DNA of 64,000 nt from Cinclus cinclus (GCF_963662255.1 NC_085059.1:8031234-8095233); one strand, 5' to 3'; shown: positions 23,470 to 36,180, counted from the stretch's first letter. Made by a program: numbers and translations. The notes: a model not told the origin generated them from the sequence alone.

Positions 23470-23610
23470 ATTTAAAATATCTAGCGGCATGACAAGACGT
23501 TGTATTTGCATATACATAAATTGTGCCAGGAAAACTCGATGAGTGACAAACCATCAACAGCAAGCTGCAGCATTGCCTGTGGCTTTCACATCAAGCATGG
23601 CTGCGTATAA
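23470..23610. other. candidate conserved non-coding element
   Basis: The block contains an octamer ATTTGCAT (23504-23511), a TALE-type TGACA followed by AACCATCAA, and CpGs at CTAGCGGC, AAGACGTTG, AACTCGATGAG and GCTGCGTAT. It has no simple repeat and no recognised coding sequence. The texture resembles conserved developmental enhancers. This is inference from one sequence. Confidence 0.35.
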
Positions 23611-24606
23611 AAATGTTACAGTGCTGAAGAAAAGCAGCCTGACCACCACAGCATCTGTTTTATATATTCTCCTCTGAAAAAGAGAATCCATCCTTTAAAA
23701 ACTACGCAAAGGAGAAAACTACTTATTGTATTTATTTGAAACCTCCTTGTAGTGACAATCCATTAAGGGAGAAAAAAGTTTCTTTTCCAATATGATATTT
23801 GACATCAACTTCTGCGTTAAAATTTTCTTCCCCATCCATCCCTGACTATCTGCTTTGGTATCTCCTGAGGTTAAACCAGGCTGTGATGCCTGTGAAAGGT
23901 TTGTTATATCTTCCTATGGCATCCCACCGGTGCCTCTCCCCTCACCTGAAGAAGCAGCTGAACTGTACAACCAAACCTATGGCTAGTGAGGATTAATGTC
24001 ACAGAAAAGTAAAACATGGATTGGTTTTCATGTGACTGATAGTGCATATATTCCTCAGAATCACAGCAGAGTCCAGAGGGACATTTCATGCAGTTCAAAC
24101 AAGCAACTCATGCAAACCATCTGCAGCTTAACCACATGACAGACCCAGAGGTGATTTCAGAGTTGCCAGTGAAACAAACTCTGATTCCTCCCAGGGAGAC
24201 AAATACTGCTGCAAAACAATGTTGAGCCTTTCACACCTTGGCATGAGCCTTGTGAGAGCTGACCATAAGAAAAGGAGAATAAAGTAACATAGAAAATAAG
24301 AGCTAAAAAAGAAACGAAATGAAACCTTTAAACCCCTCTGAAGCTAGAAGATAATGCACAAAGTAAAATAATTCTTTATTGTATAACACCCTGCTTTCTC
24401 TCCAGCTTGTAGGGTTATGTACTGTATAAGCACCAAATTTAGCACTTTTTACTTTTGGCTAAGACAGTTGTACAATGCAAGATGGAAGTGTCATGTGGAA
24501 ATAGGTATTAAATTCTTCTGCTTAAGGTTTGTTTTGGGTGTTTTTTTCCTATGATGTCAATTTTTTAAAAAAATTGCTGATGGATCCAAACTGGTGTAAC
24601 AGGGAA
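23611..24606. other. unique DNA, nothing recognised
   Basis: Unique sequence of mixed composition. The short open frames on both strands have no recognised similarity, and I see no splice-bounded exon. Confidence 0.5.
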
Positions 24607-24735
24607 TAATCATAGTACCCCTCAGGCTGGAAAAGACCTTTAAGTTCACCAAGTCCAAATGTTAACCCATCACTGCCAAGGCCATCACTAAACCATGTCT
24701 CTGTTTGGCTGACATGACCTGCTATGATGCACCAC
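24607..24735 (-). mobile_element. CR1 LINE 3'-end fragment
   Basis: The plus-strand sequence begins AATCATAG, the complement of the CR1 terminal short repeat. It continues with GGCTGGAAAAGACCTTTAAG, TTCACCAAGTCCAAATGTTA, ACCCATCACTGCCAAGGCC and CACTAAACCATGTC. These are the hallmark words of the CR1 3' untranslated region read in reverse, so the element lies on the minus strand with its 3' end at about 24607. Only the last roughly 130 bases are recognisable, consistent with extreme 5' truncation and old age. Confidence 0.85.
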
Positions 24736-26780
24736 AAGATGACTCCTGAATTTAAAGAACAGGCTTAAAGCCCCAACAGGCTTTATCATTTTCAGTGACT
24801 CATATATTACACTAACTTGCTTCTGAAACTCCCTTTAGGAATTACTGCATTTTCTCTATCTGTAAGTTCTGATGTAGTGAAGGGCAGCAGGCCTGGAAAA
24901 TGCCTTTGAATAGTGAACACCTCATCCAACTGCTTTTACTTTGTGAAGATAATTTTTTAGCAAAGCAGTACAATGTATTTCCTTCCTTCTCGGAAGTCTC
25001 TGTGTTCTCACTTGCTATTTCAAATTAACCTAGATATGGAGATTAAACAAGCATTTGGGGAAAAGTGCTAATCAGAGGGAGATAACACTGTCTAGTGTCT
25101 CTCAGCCAGAGTGGCTTTGGTGGGGATTAAGTCTGTAGCACAGAAAACAGAGATGACTCTCAGAAATAAGAAATGAAACCATCTATTTTCTGTGACCTCC
25201 TACAATAAACAAGGCTTGAGCACAGCAGCTGTGAGAATCCCCTGCATATGCTGGCTGATGGCAATCCAGGGTGAGTTGATTTCAGGCCGTATCCCCTGTG
25301 AATGACTGCAAAGCTGGCTTATTCATTTTGTGGCTGCATTCCAGTGCCAAGGCCCATCAATCCTCTGTGCACACAACTCTCCATAGGAAGTCCCAAATAA
25401 AATTCCACAAAACTGAGTGCTGAGAGTTGGTTTTTGTAACCACCATCATTTTCCCACCCCTTGCTGAGCCTGGGGGCCCCACGGAGGGGACCCGTGGAGA
25501 TCAAGGGACTGAGTGTCCCTGAAGATGGACAAATCAGACTCAGAAGTATTGATGACCAGTCTATGCTGCTAGAACTGTCTTTATAGCCAAAGGAAATAGA
25601 CTGCATAGTCAAATTTCAGGAAACAACAGTGATCCTAAATGTTGGAAAGTTCTTTGAACCTGTGATCTCACACCATGAGATATAGCAGAGGGTCAGGCAA
25701 CACCTTCTCCAAATTTCAGCCATCAGCAGAGAATGCAGAGAGGTCGCTCAGCCTCCCTGCTATGACTGATGGGGTCTTCCTTACCAAACAAAAAGATTCC
25801 TGCCCCACTTGAAATTTTTGGTGAGTCCTCGTGTGCCTCAGCCACACTTGGATTGATTCCACTGGTCATAGAAAGTTCAGCTTACCTAAGAAGTAACAAC
25901 TCCCATATTAAATAAAACAAATGTCTCTTGCCATGACTCCCTTGAATCCTGTGTTACTGAGAAGAAAGGCTCATAGCATAGTTTTTTAGCTTTTGTTTTG
26001 TAAAACTCTGTTTTTCAAAGACTATACAAATAATCAAAGTAGAAATAATGAGACAAATCAGCAAACGAAGTAATTTCTATGTGTAAAATAGTTTCAAATC
26101 AGAAATTGGAGTTATATTTATACTAATGACAACCTTAACATGCTAACAGGCTCCAATTTTTGCATAAAAATGATACATTTTAAATATCTAAAACCTTCAT
26201 GGGAATTTTATACTCTGTTTATGTTAAACCAAAAAAGTGAACTTAAAGTAATCATGTAAATTGAATGATAATAAGAGTTCTTTTATATTTTTAGACTACT
26301 TCAAATGAATAATTTAAAAGGCATCAAGCAAAATATTTTATTAACATAAAGTTAATGGTATATTTTTGTACTATCTGATTTTCAAAAATTTGTACTAAGG
26401 CATTATCATAATCAGCTCATGTCAGTAGCATGCCATTTCACATGCTTTTATTTTTCACTAATGTACTCCCTGGCACAGACACTAAGTCTAAACCTTGTTC
26501 TTGAGCTATCACTGCTGCCCTTATTAAAATACTTGCAATTTGTTTGCTTCTACACAATTCTACAATAAAGAGAAGGCTGCTCTGTGAACTGAGATTTCTC
26601 TTAGGATGTATTCCAATGACAAATCCAAGGGCCCAACAGTGGCATGTTCCGGCACTCTCAAAGAGAAAGAAAATAAAAAGGATCAACCAGAGGGTGTGAC
26701 ACTAAACTGGTATTATGTTGTAAAACCAGTAAATTACAAATTGTTAGAGAATTCCTCTCAATTCCCTGGCTAGAAAAAGA
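24736..26780. other. unique DNA, no gene seen
   Basis: Unique AT-rich DNA with a GC-richer portion at about 25340-25560. No recognised coding sequence, RNA gene or repeat. Confidence 0.5.
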
Positions 26781-26813
26781 AAAACAAACAAACAAACAAA
26801 CAAAAAAACCCCC
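26781..26813 (+). repeat. (AAAC)n microsatellite ending in a C run
   Basis: About six copies of AAAC/CAAA, then A7 and CCCCC. This is one of several A-rich tracts on the plus strand that pass into C-rich sequence. Confidence 0.85.
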
Positions 26814-28300
26814 TTACTCAGTGCCAGCTTAAGGACAGGGAAAATGATCTCACAATCATAACATTTGAGTTCTTATTCCAAGTATAATTTCTTTCAAAAC
26901 AACCACTTACATATGGCAGGTATGAGTTTGTAGAACCTCACAAAATCTGTATTTAAACTTCGCTAAAATGCACAAAGTCTATACTATATTTACTTTCTTT
27001 TTAAGGAATCATTTCATATAACTTAGACAAATATTTTTCCCAGATAAATAGAGATGCTCTTTTTATTTCTTCCATCATCCCAAGTAAAGGACAAATAACA
27101 CTCTTGTTCTAATCAGACAACTCTCATCAATAATCAATGTAGACTTTTTCTGTGATTGCACTTTCTAATGTGCATTCTTTTATTATGTATTCCAAAATAA
27201 TTGTTTATCATAAATTCTGATATAGATATACCCCCATTTAGTGGGATGCAGCATTGCCATTGGCTTTGCTGGGAGTAAATAAAGAGAGCTGAAGGCAGTC
27301 TTGAACAGAATGAAAGATGAAGCAATTGCAGACTGAGGGCTATGGAAACAAACTTGGCATGTTTAATTACCCTTATCAAAGGACTCGATACTTTGATAAT
27401 ATACTGTGTAAAAATGCTGTAACATTTGAGAATAGTTTGAATTAAAAATTCCAATTGATGGTTTGTCAAAATAAAATATAAAAAGGCTATGAGGGTAAAT
27501 ATGCAGCCTCATGAGTCTTCTTCAATACTTCAGTGTCTTAATAATCACCAGTAAACATTTGAAGCCCCCAAAATGTTCAAATGATTAATTTAAAAAAAGA
27601 AACAAAGCAGGGAGATTTTTGAATGTGGACTCCTATGACAAACTTCAAAGATTCCTTGAAAAGAGAACACTTTGTGATGGAAATATTTTTCCTTGGGGGT
27701 TTTCTACCACTATTTGAAATTTTACATGCTTTTCCCTGAATGTTGTGCCCGTTCTATTACAATCTTCTCTACAGCAGCAAGAAAATTATTAAAATATGAG
27801 AAGATGAAGAAAATCCACAAAGTTGCTTGGTCTCACAAGTTTTGAATTAGGAAAATACATGATTGTTTTTTACTCTAATGAAAAAAACCCAACAATTTGT
27901 AAGAAAAATATAATAAAATTTAAGGCAATAAACTCTTCTGATACTGTGGGTTGGTTTTGATTGTCTTTAAATTGTGAATGACACAATAAAGATTTATTTA
28001 AAAGATTTATTTATTAAACATTCCAAGATGTACACTGGAGTTCTTCTTGGAGTTCCACATTCCTGGTAGTGAAATTCATCGTGTGCAGTCTTAGTTCAAT
28101 ACCTAAATATGACTTGAAACACCCCACTTAGATTTTGAATCTCAGAGGACTCTGCTCTGCAGTAACTGCTGTTTCCTAAAAATGCATCTTGTGTTGGTTT
28201 ATATGTGCACCCTATTACTGAAAAACATGTCTATGTTTTTGTAAAAAATTAAAAAAAAACCCATGGATATCACTCAGTTCTATCACTTCCTTTACAGAGA
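26814..28300. other. unique AT-rich DNA, no gene seen
   Basis: Very AT-rich with many stops in all frames. The open frame on the minus strand at 27134-27469 has no recognisable domain. I see nothing else. Confidence 0.5.
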
Positions 28301-28412
28301 ACAAAAATGAAAAAAAAAAAAAACCCAACAAAAAGAAAAACAAAAAAACCTCAACCCAAATTCTAAAATAATATACAAAAAAACCCCCTCAAAACAAACC
28401 AACAGAATCTTG
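28301..28412 (+). repeat. A-rich low-complexity tract
   Basis: About 110 bases with long A-runs (14 A near 28310) broken by single C, CC, CCC or CCCCCC. Almost no T or G is present in the core. Confidence 0.85.
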
Positions 28413-31400
28413 TTCTGATGTTATTTAGATAGTAAACAGAATAGTTAATGGAATTTATTACCAGAACCTACTCCAATCCCAATTCAAATTATCAAAAAAT
28501 TTCCAGTAATACATAAATAAAAGGAAAATTAAACACAATTAAATATCTCTTGTTTCTAAAGAATTTTCCTATTATACTCAAGTCAGAATCTTTTTTTCTT
28601 TTTCTACTCCAGTGATATGTTAGATTAACACCAATCTATCATAGGGAAAAAAAAAAACTGAGCAAGTGAATTTTTACATTCTCATTTCCTAAAACTCTTA
28701 AAGCCAGACTGAATGGATTTCCAAAATACGCTATTCATAAAAACTCATAAAAATGAGTCATTCCTCTTACACAGGAATAATTAGATAACGACCTACTTTG
28801 TGCAAAGAATCAGAAATCAGATTACTTGACCTTTCTGACATAAAATCACATCTCTAACTCCATCAAACTGATGAACAAAGCATCAGGAAAAGTGGAACCC
28901 CGAGAGAGCCTCATCCATCACCCTCATCTGCACTGTGGAGGTTCTGGTGTTAATTGTGACACACAGACCTGAGAATGTGCTGTGAGAGGACTCTGTCAGC
29001 TGGGGTAAGGCTGCTGAGTAAATAAACTGCCAGCAAAAGCTGGTATTCAGCTGTGCAAATGTGTTTAATATCTCTTTAAGAGTCTTCCTTTAATTTAATT
29101 TAATATATTTAATATTCTTTAATATGCTGCAGAGGTGGCTAACTGGGAACATTTAAAAATCATGCAGGCAGAAAGAACAAAATGTTGTCACACAATATTT
29201 TTTAGATATTAAGAGGTAAATTTTAGAAATCAAGCTTGTACTCAAAACTGAGCTACTGTGATGATCAACATCCATGCTGATGGAAAAATTTCATCCGTAA
29301 GTAGGAAATTGCTGAAAATTCAACTCCACAGAGAAACACATCACCTTGATTTTCCTGCTGCAAAATGTCAATATATTAAAAATTTTGAAACAGAGAGGTT
29401 TGCTGTAAGGGTTGGTTGCACGGCCAAAACAAACAACAAACAAAACCTCTATACCCACTTACTACATCTCTACTTTGTGAAACCATTAATTACTTGGAGC
29501 ATGGCAACATTTTCTTGCAGTTTTATTCTCCTTACATTTGTTATATTGACGGCACCTCCACACTAAATATTTAGATCTAATTGCATTAAAGTGTACCCAA
29601 ATCACATAATGGGAAATAAAAAATCACTAAAGCTCTATCTAACTATTGATACACTGTCCTGTTGTTTACACTTGTTTTAGTATAACTTGTTTTATTGATA
29701 ATAACAACCCCTCTCTGGAAATGAAGGATGTGGGATGTCTCTTTTCAGCTAAGAGATTCTCTAACATTGCCCCTTCTTGCTTAACCAGCTGAAAGGAATC
29801 CAGGAATTCTAATTCCAGAAGGAAAAAGAAAAGGAGTTCAAATAAATAAGCCTGACCTTTTGGCAGTTTGCTGTATTCTCTCCTTTGTCCCATTTTCCAT
29901 GAATGGAGAACAATCAGGATTAGTATCTCCTCTGGAAGTTCTGGGAACTGACCGAATCAGACACTGCTCAATCTTCCTGAAAATGTTTTTTTAAGACTGG
30001 CTCAAGGTTCCCCAACCATAGCTGGAAGTAAAGCCTTGATAAGCTAGAAAATTATTTTTAAATTATTATGCCCTCTTGTTTAGGACAGGGATTTAAAGCC
30101 AGAACTACATTTGCTGTTTTTTTCTTTCCTCCTGACAGGACCAGACTCTCACTGGAAGTGATTGTGAAAGACACTGAGTCTAGAGTTTTCTAAACAATCA
30201 GATAAGATGTTGTTTTGGAGTGTAGAGACCAGATTTTGTAAACCAAGTGGCAGAGCTTATTGGAGACAGAAAGCTCCACGTCAGGTCTCCAGAGGAGAGA
30301 CACACAGAGGTGGATGGAAATGGTTTCGTGGCTTTAGTTCTCTACTGTTTAATGCAGGCAGGAAACAGGATCCACAGTTTTCTGCGGCCTCCATGCTGTG
30401 GTTATTTTCTGCTGAATAGCACAGAAATAAAAGCTTTTAAATGTATTTTTGGAAGTAGAATTTGTACAGGGGTGAAATAACTGTAATCAAGAGCAAGCTG
30501 GAGTGTAGGAGGATAAGAAAGCATTTCAGGGCTAGAGGGTCCTGCAGAAGACAAGAAAGTCAGAAGTAAAGATAATATTTTAAACGGAGCTTCACAAGAA
30601 ACTTTCAGATTTACAGAAGTGTCTTTCGGGTCAATGTGAGAACACTTCTTGTAGGATGTTTACATGGATGTTTTGGGGGTGTTCTCAGCTGCTAGGGGAT
30701 TTGTACAACCTTCTATGATTGTCTCCTTTGAATCAGAAAGCAATGAGCACTCAGAATAATTCCAGATTGCACCTGCACCTACACAGAGAAATAATTCCTT
30801 ACTGCCTTATGCCAAGATGGAAAAATGTTGGTGGCCCAGATCAAGAATGTGTCATGTACTTGAGGAAGAGATTAAACCATAAAGAGCAGCCAGCAGAGAG
30901 CCAGTCAGACAGCTGGGACATATCTCAATGCTAAAATTCACAACTGTTTCTTCCTCTCATCCAAATATGATGATCAGATTCAGAATGTTGGCTTAGTCTC
31001 ATAAATAAAAAAGTAAAATTGGTGAAGAAATGGTGGGTATACACATTTATATACTATAGTAGGTTTTGGACTCTTCCTCTACTGTAGCAAACTGTAAACA
31101 GCTCTTCAAAAATTCTTTGTCCACATTGTCAATATGATTTCTCCTTTTGTTATAAGTGCACACATAAATACTCTTTATCTAATGTGTGCTTACAGCAGTG
31201 AGGATGCACCGTCCATGCTGAGGAGACTCGACACAACCACACTCAAGCAACCTGCTAAGGATCTCATTCTTTGTGTTTACAGCATTCTGTCATGACTCAA
31301 ATTCCTGCTCCTACATTGTTTTTTAAACAATGGCATTTCTTTTTTCCCCAGATTGAAATACAATGCTTCAGTTTTATAACAAGAATTAGTTGGGGAATAA

Positions 31401-31496
31401 TAGCAATGCTACACAAAAGGAGAATGAAGTACTCAGATATTTCCCTGTATGTTTTGTTTTCATCCATCCACACAATCCAGGAAAACACAACTCTGT
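28413..31496. other. unique AT-rich DNA, no gene seen
   Basis: Three kilobases of unique AT-rich DNA. Short TTTAA-type repeats lie near 29090-29125. A strong pyrimidine tract followed by CAG at about 30110-30139 resembles a splice acceptor, but I find no matching donor or recognised peptide downstream. The frames at 29258-29566 and 30207-30480 are unrecognised. Confidence 0.5.
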
Positions 31497-31538
31497 GCAC
31501 ACACAAACACACACACATTCACACACACACACAAACAC
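31497..31538. repeat. (CA)n-rich microsatellite
   Basis: CA repeats interrupted by AAA and ATT. A few pure blocks of 4-7 dinucleotides remain, so this is a degraded array. Confidence 0.85.
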
Positions 31539-31983
31539 TCTCTGAGAAAATTAGTAAAGAATACAAATGCACTGCATTAATATGTGAGTTTTGATCACAG
31601 TGTCAGGTGTATCCTTTTCTCCTTAGTACTTAACTTCTCTTAACTTTTAAAGCTGAGAATTGCTATTGAGTGATATTTATCTGGACATCAACAGCAATTT
31701 CTCTGTCTTGCCTTATGTTATTATTCAACTCAAGAACTATAATCTATACAAAAAATAATGCTTCATCTGTTGATTATAGTCTCAGGAAGAATTGTGGGGG
31801 GGAAAAAGAAAGAGGAAACTGTTAAAAGTAAAAGAATAAATCCAGCCATTGCAGGGATGAAGATAATTGTAGATACCAAGTACAGCAATGTGTGCATGGG
31901 ATGAGTGATGCACAGCTTGACATGGAATCCAAAAGAGCTACTGGTTTGGTTTTTTTCCATCTTTCCTTAAACATTTGCCTTTT

Positions 31984-32136
31984 AAACAAACAAACAAACA
32001 AAACAAAACAAAACAAAAAAAAAGAAAAAGAAACAACAACAACAAAAAAACCCAAACCACCACCAAAAAACAACACAACAAAAAAAAAACCAAACCCAAC
32101 CAACCAACCAACTAAAAAAAAAACAATGAAAACAAA
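31984..32136 (+). repeat. A/C-only low-complexity tract (CAAA, CCAA)
   Basis: About 150 bases built almost entirely from A and C: (CAAA)n and (CAAAA)n at the start, then CAACAACAA, then ACCACCACC and (CCAA)n, and an A-run at the end. G and T are nearly absent over about 120 bases. It may have grown from a poly(A) or (CAAA)n seed by slippage and substitution. Confidence 0.9.
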
Positions 32137-34239
32137 ATTTTACAGAAGAAGATATTACCACTGGTTAGTCCACTGGGTATGCTGAAACAATCCTGATGAA
32201 TCAGGTCTCCTCTATCATTGAACTCTTTACTTCTTTTCCCATAAAGAGTCTTGTAGTTAGACTGTAGGGTCTCTGGGACATGAACAATCTTTGGTTCTTT
32301 GCCTGTATGTACTGAATAATGCAGCATCCTGATTTGTGACTGGGCTCCCAAGTGCTATGATGTAATACAAATAATGAATGAAAGCACTTAATTTTTAATT
32401 TAAAATAAAATCGACAAAAGTGATTACTAATTTTAGAATTATCAACCAGAAACAGCTGGGATCTCATTTTAGGAGATCCCAAGCCTCTATGTTCTCAGAT
32501 AATTCAAGTGCAGCTGAAGTGCTCAGACTGAGCACCCAAAACCCTCGGCCCCAAAATTAATTGAGGATTTTGTAAGTGCTGGCTCAAACATTAGCACATT
32601 CTGTTGATTATCCTTTTGAGGGGCCTTTTCTTTCTGCATTCACCATTCAAGGCAAAGGGGTTCTCTGTTCTTGTCTTGAGTTTCAATAATCCCTTTCTCT
32701 TTCAAAGGACAGGTGCTAATTAAATCTCACTAGAGGATGCCCAAAGAATCAAACAACCTATTCCTCAAAATATAAATGCATTTCCACCTCTGCCTTATTT
32801 CCACCCATGCCATTCTCTGCTCACTTACTGGGCATCCTCCAATAATTTCCTCCAGCAAAGAGAGCTGGGACAGAGCTGCCTTGGATACTGCTGGTGCTCT
32901 TGGATGGTCAACAAAGGGTGCTAATGGACATGGCAGCTGGCTTTCTCCCTCTTGAGGCTAAACATTTTCCCTGCACTAACTCCACACTTGACTGATCCAA
33001 AAGCTGACAGCTGTGAGTTTGTCCTGAAACCATGCTGCAGTAACTGCTGCCATTTCACAATATAACTCTACTTTCTCATGTGGATTTAGTGCCAAGTACA
33101 CAGCAGTTTGTGAGCCACGCAGTACGGAAAAAAGCTGAGAGAAACAAACAATTTCATTTCTGTCTACATTACCAGCACTTTTCCTTCTTTATTCTGAGGC
33201 TATGAGCTAAGGAAGAGTGTAAAATGAACCTGAGGCCTTTTAAAAGCCATGCCTGAAAAATCTGCTTTTGCATGAATGACAAATGGGTAGAATTACAGCC
33301 TCTGATGGAGATTTAACTGGATTAGCTCTTAGTACTATATTTTATATTATTATTCACGAGTGTACTTCCAGTCACTTTCATTTAAAATTAGTTGAGAAGT
33401 GTTCAAGGAACAAAAACCTGGGGGATACCTCTGAAACGATGTGTGTATATTTGATACCTAGCAGTAATTCAAAAGTTAATGCAGTATTTTGAAAATTATG
33501 ATTCTTATTCCCACTGTGCAAAGATGGAAGCTTTACTTCAACTTTTTTAGACCAATAAACTAAGGAAGGCAAAATGACTGAAATATGGAGCCTGCCAGGA
33601 AATTCAGAGACAGCAAACTCAACACCTGCTGTATGTATGTGTAGTGTAGTGTAGCAATAGTTTTTACTTCACAGCATTCCCTCGTATTTCTGTTTCCATT
33701 TAACTCTCACAGCCTGACATATGACCAAATGCTTAGGAGAAAAGTTAGCAAATTACTAGTGGTTATATTCCATTAAATCTTTAGAAAACTGGACAGTCCA
33801 CTTAATTTTTGGCAAGGAAATCAGTGTTTCAGAAGGTAAGGAGCTACTAGAAAATGTTTCATTTTTCTGAGTGTTTTGGCACTGCCTGCATGTCTCACAA
33901 AATTGATCAAATTTTAGAGAAATCAAACAAACAGCCAAGTTATATTCTATTTGCAGCAATTAAATGGCAAATGAAATATTTTCAGAAGCTAAAGATTCAG
34001 TCCTAAAATAACCACCAGAAATAAATGGAAATGCTAACAACTCTCAGGAATTCCAGCGTCTTTGGAAGTCAAACTCTTTCTCACTTCTGTGCCTGCACAT
34101 GACCCTGAAAGTCCAAGGTAACTGCAGGTGCCACACCTGACATTTCCAGCTCCTGATCTCAGCAGCCAGCTCATTTTGAAAGCTAAAATTATTTTCTCTC
34201 TCAGAAGTTCTTATAATAGGTTATTTGTGAAAAATACCA
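32137..34239. other. unique DNA, no gene seen
   Basis: Unique AT-rich sequence with a slightly GC-richer part at 32800-33000. No recognised coding sequence or transposon. Confidence 0.5.
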
Positions 34240-34300
34240 GCGTGAATCGATTCCTTGAAGCCAAAACTCAGGGTTGAAGAAAATGCGCGCATTTATCACA
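34240..34300. promoter_or_regulatory. two CpG-containing perfect palindromes
   Basis: GAATCGATTC (34244-34253) and AAATGCGCGCATTT (34281-34294) are perfect 10- and 14-bp palindromes separated by 27 bases. Together they hold three CpGs in a CpG-poor region. The second contains the rare GCGCGC core flanked by A/T. The pair may mark a protein-binding element. Which factor would bind is unknown to me. Confidence 0.3.
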
Positions 34301-34988
34301 ACAATATAGTGCTGGAAAAAGCAATATTACTGTAACAAATCTGGAAAAAAACAATGAGTACTGGGAGAGGTGGAACACAGCCTGCTTCACCAATGCCAGA
34401 AAGATTTCACGCTGCATGACAGTACTGTTTCAATATTTTTCTGCCTTTATTTTTTTCTTTTTAGGAGGATCAAAACTAATTTAAATAACTGTGAAGGTTC
34501 TCATGCATTTCATACTTACATGCCACATTTTTTATTCTTCTAATAATTTACTTAATATTAGGGAAAAGATGTTTTTTAGGCTAGTGGAAGACTCCCCAGA
34601 CCCAGTCCCCAATATCCAGAGTAGCAGTGAAAGAGCTAAAGCAGTACTACTGATTTCTCGACTGTTGCAGCAATGATCCTCAGCCTTCAAGATTTCAGCT
34701 GCAACAAAAGGAAGGTTTTCAGCCTTCCCAGCTCAGATGGTCTTTGTACTCCCTTCTGAGACTGTCAAAGGGTGTTAATTATATCTCAGTGTAGCCTGAG
34801 GCTTGGGGTTTGAGCCCTTGCCTATTAGCAATGAACTTTCCCATTGCTGCAAACCTGTGCCAGCTTTAAAACAATGTTGAGTAAGTAGAAATGCTCACAT
34901 TTCTAGATCCATTTCACCTGCCACTGTCACCAAGGTCCCTCAACACTACTACTCTGCCTGCATTTCCTCCTCAGGCTGGGATAAGCGT
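34301..34988. other. unique DNA flanking the minisatellite
   Basis: Unique sequence with no recognised element. The last 60 bases become pyrimidine-rich before the tandem array starts. Confidence 0.5.
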
Positions 34989-36180
34989 GGGGAACACTCC
35001 TGTCTCTGTGGGATCACTCCTGTCTCTGGGATCACTCCTGTCTCTGTGGGATCACTCCTGTCTCTGGGATCACTCCTGTCTCTGTGGGATCACTCCTGTC
35101 TTTGGGATCACTCCTGTCTCTGGGATCACTCCTGTCTCTGTGGGATCACTCCTGTCTCTGGGATCACTCCTGTCTCTGTGGGATCACTCCTGTCTCTCTG
35201 GGATCACTCCTATCTCTGTGGGATCACTCCTGTCTCTGTGGGATCACTCCTGTCTCTGGGATCACTCCTGTCTCTGGGATCACTCCTGTCTCTGGGATCA
35301 CTCCTGTCTCTGTGGGATCACTGCTGTCTCTGTGATCACTCCTGTCTCTGTGGGATCACTCCTGTCTCTCTGGGATCACTCCTGTCTCTGGGATCACTCC
35401 TGTCTCTGGGATCACTCCTGTCTCTGTGGGATCACTCCTGTCTCTGGGATCACTCCTGTCTCTGGGATCACTCCTGTCTCTGTGGGATCACTCCTGTCTC
35501 TGGGATCACTCCTGTCTCTGTGGGATCACTCCTGTCTCTGTGGGATCACTCCTGTCTCTGGGATCACTCCTGTCTCTGTGGGATCACTCCTGTCTCTGTG
35601 GGATCACTCCTGTCTCTCTGGGATCACTCCTGTCTCTGTGGGATCACTCCTGTCTCTGTGGGATCACTCCTGTCTCTGGGATCACTCCTGTCTCTGTGGG
35701 ATCACTCCTGTCTCTGTGGGATCACTCCTGTCTCTGGGATCACTCCTGTCTCTGTGGGATCACTCCTGTCTCTGTGGGATCACTCCTGTCTCTGTGGGAT
35801 CACTCCTGTCTCTGGGATCACTCCTGTCTCTGTGGGATCACTCCTGTCTCTGGGATCACTCCTGTCTCTGGGATCACTCCTGTCTCTGGGATCACTCCTG
35901 TCTCTCTGGGATCACTCCTGTCTCTGTGGGATCACTCCTGTCTTTGGGATCACTCCTGTCTCTGGGATCACTCCTGTCTCTGTGGGATCACTCCTGTCTC
36001 TGGGATCACTCCTGTCTCTGTGGGATCACTCCTGTCTCTGTGGGATCACTCCTGTCTCTGGGATCACTCCTGTCTCTCTGGGATCACTCCTGTCTCTGTG
36101 GGATCACTCCTGTCTCTGGGATCACTCCTGTCTCTCTGGGATCACTCCTGTCTCTGTGGGATCACTCCTGTCTCTGTGGG
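34989..36180. repeat. minisatellite, mixed 18/20-bp units, about 62 copies
   Basis: About 1.19 kb of head-to-tail GGATCACTCCTGTCTCT units. I count 61 copies of GATCACT plus one degenerate starter unit. Three length or sequence types are interspersed: 20 bp ending CTCTGT, 20 bp ending CTCTCT, and 18 bp ending CTCT. The 20-bp units shift the reading frame, but none of the three plus-strand frames contains a stop. A 447-codon open frame therefore passes through, alternating between GITPVS, VGSLLS and WDHSCL-type peptides. This is not a protein gene. The rare CTTTGGG variant occurs only at about 35101 and 35943 (842 bp apart) with the same unit order for about 100 bp after it, which suggests duplication of a large block within the array. 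Confidence 0.95.

Noticed and set aside
30110..30140. Strong splice-acceptor-like tract (T-rich, then CTGACAG)
   Set aside because: There is no donor at a plausible distance and no recognised coding sequence after it.
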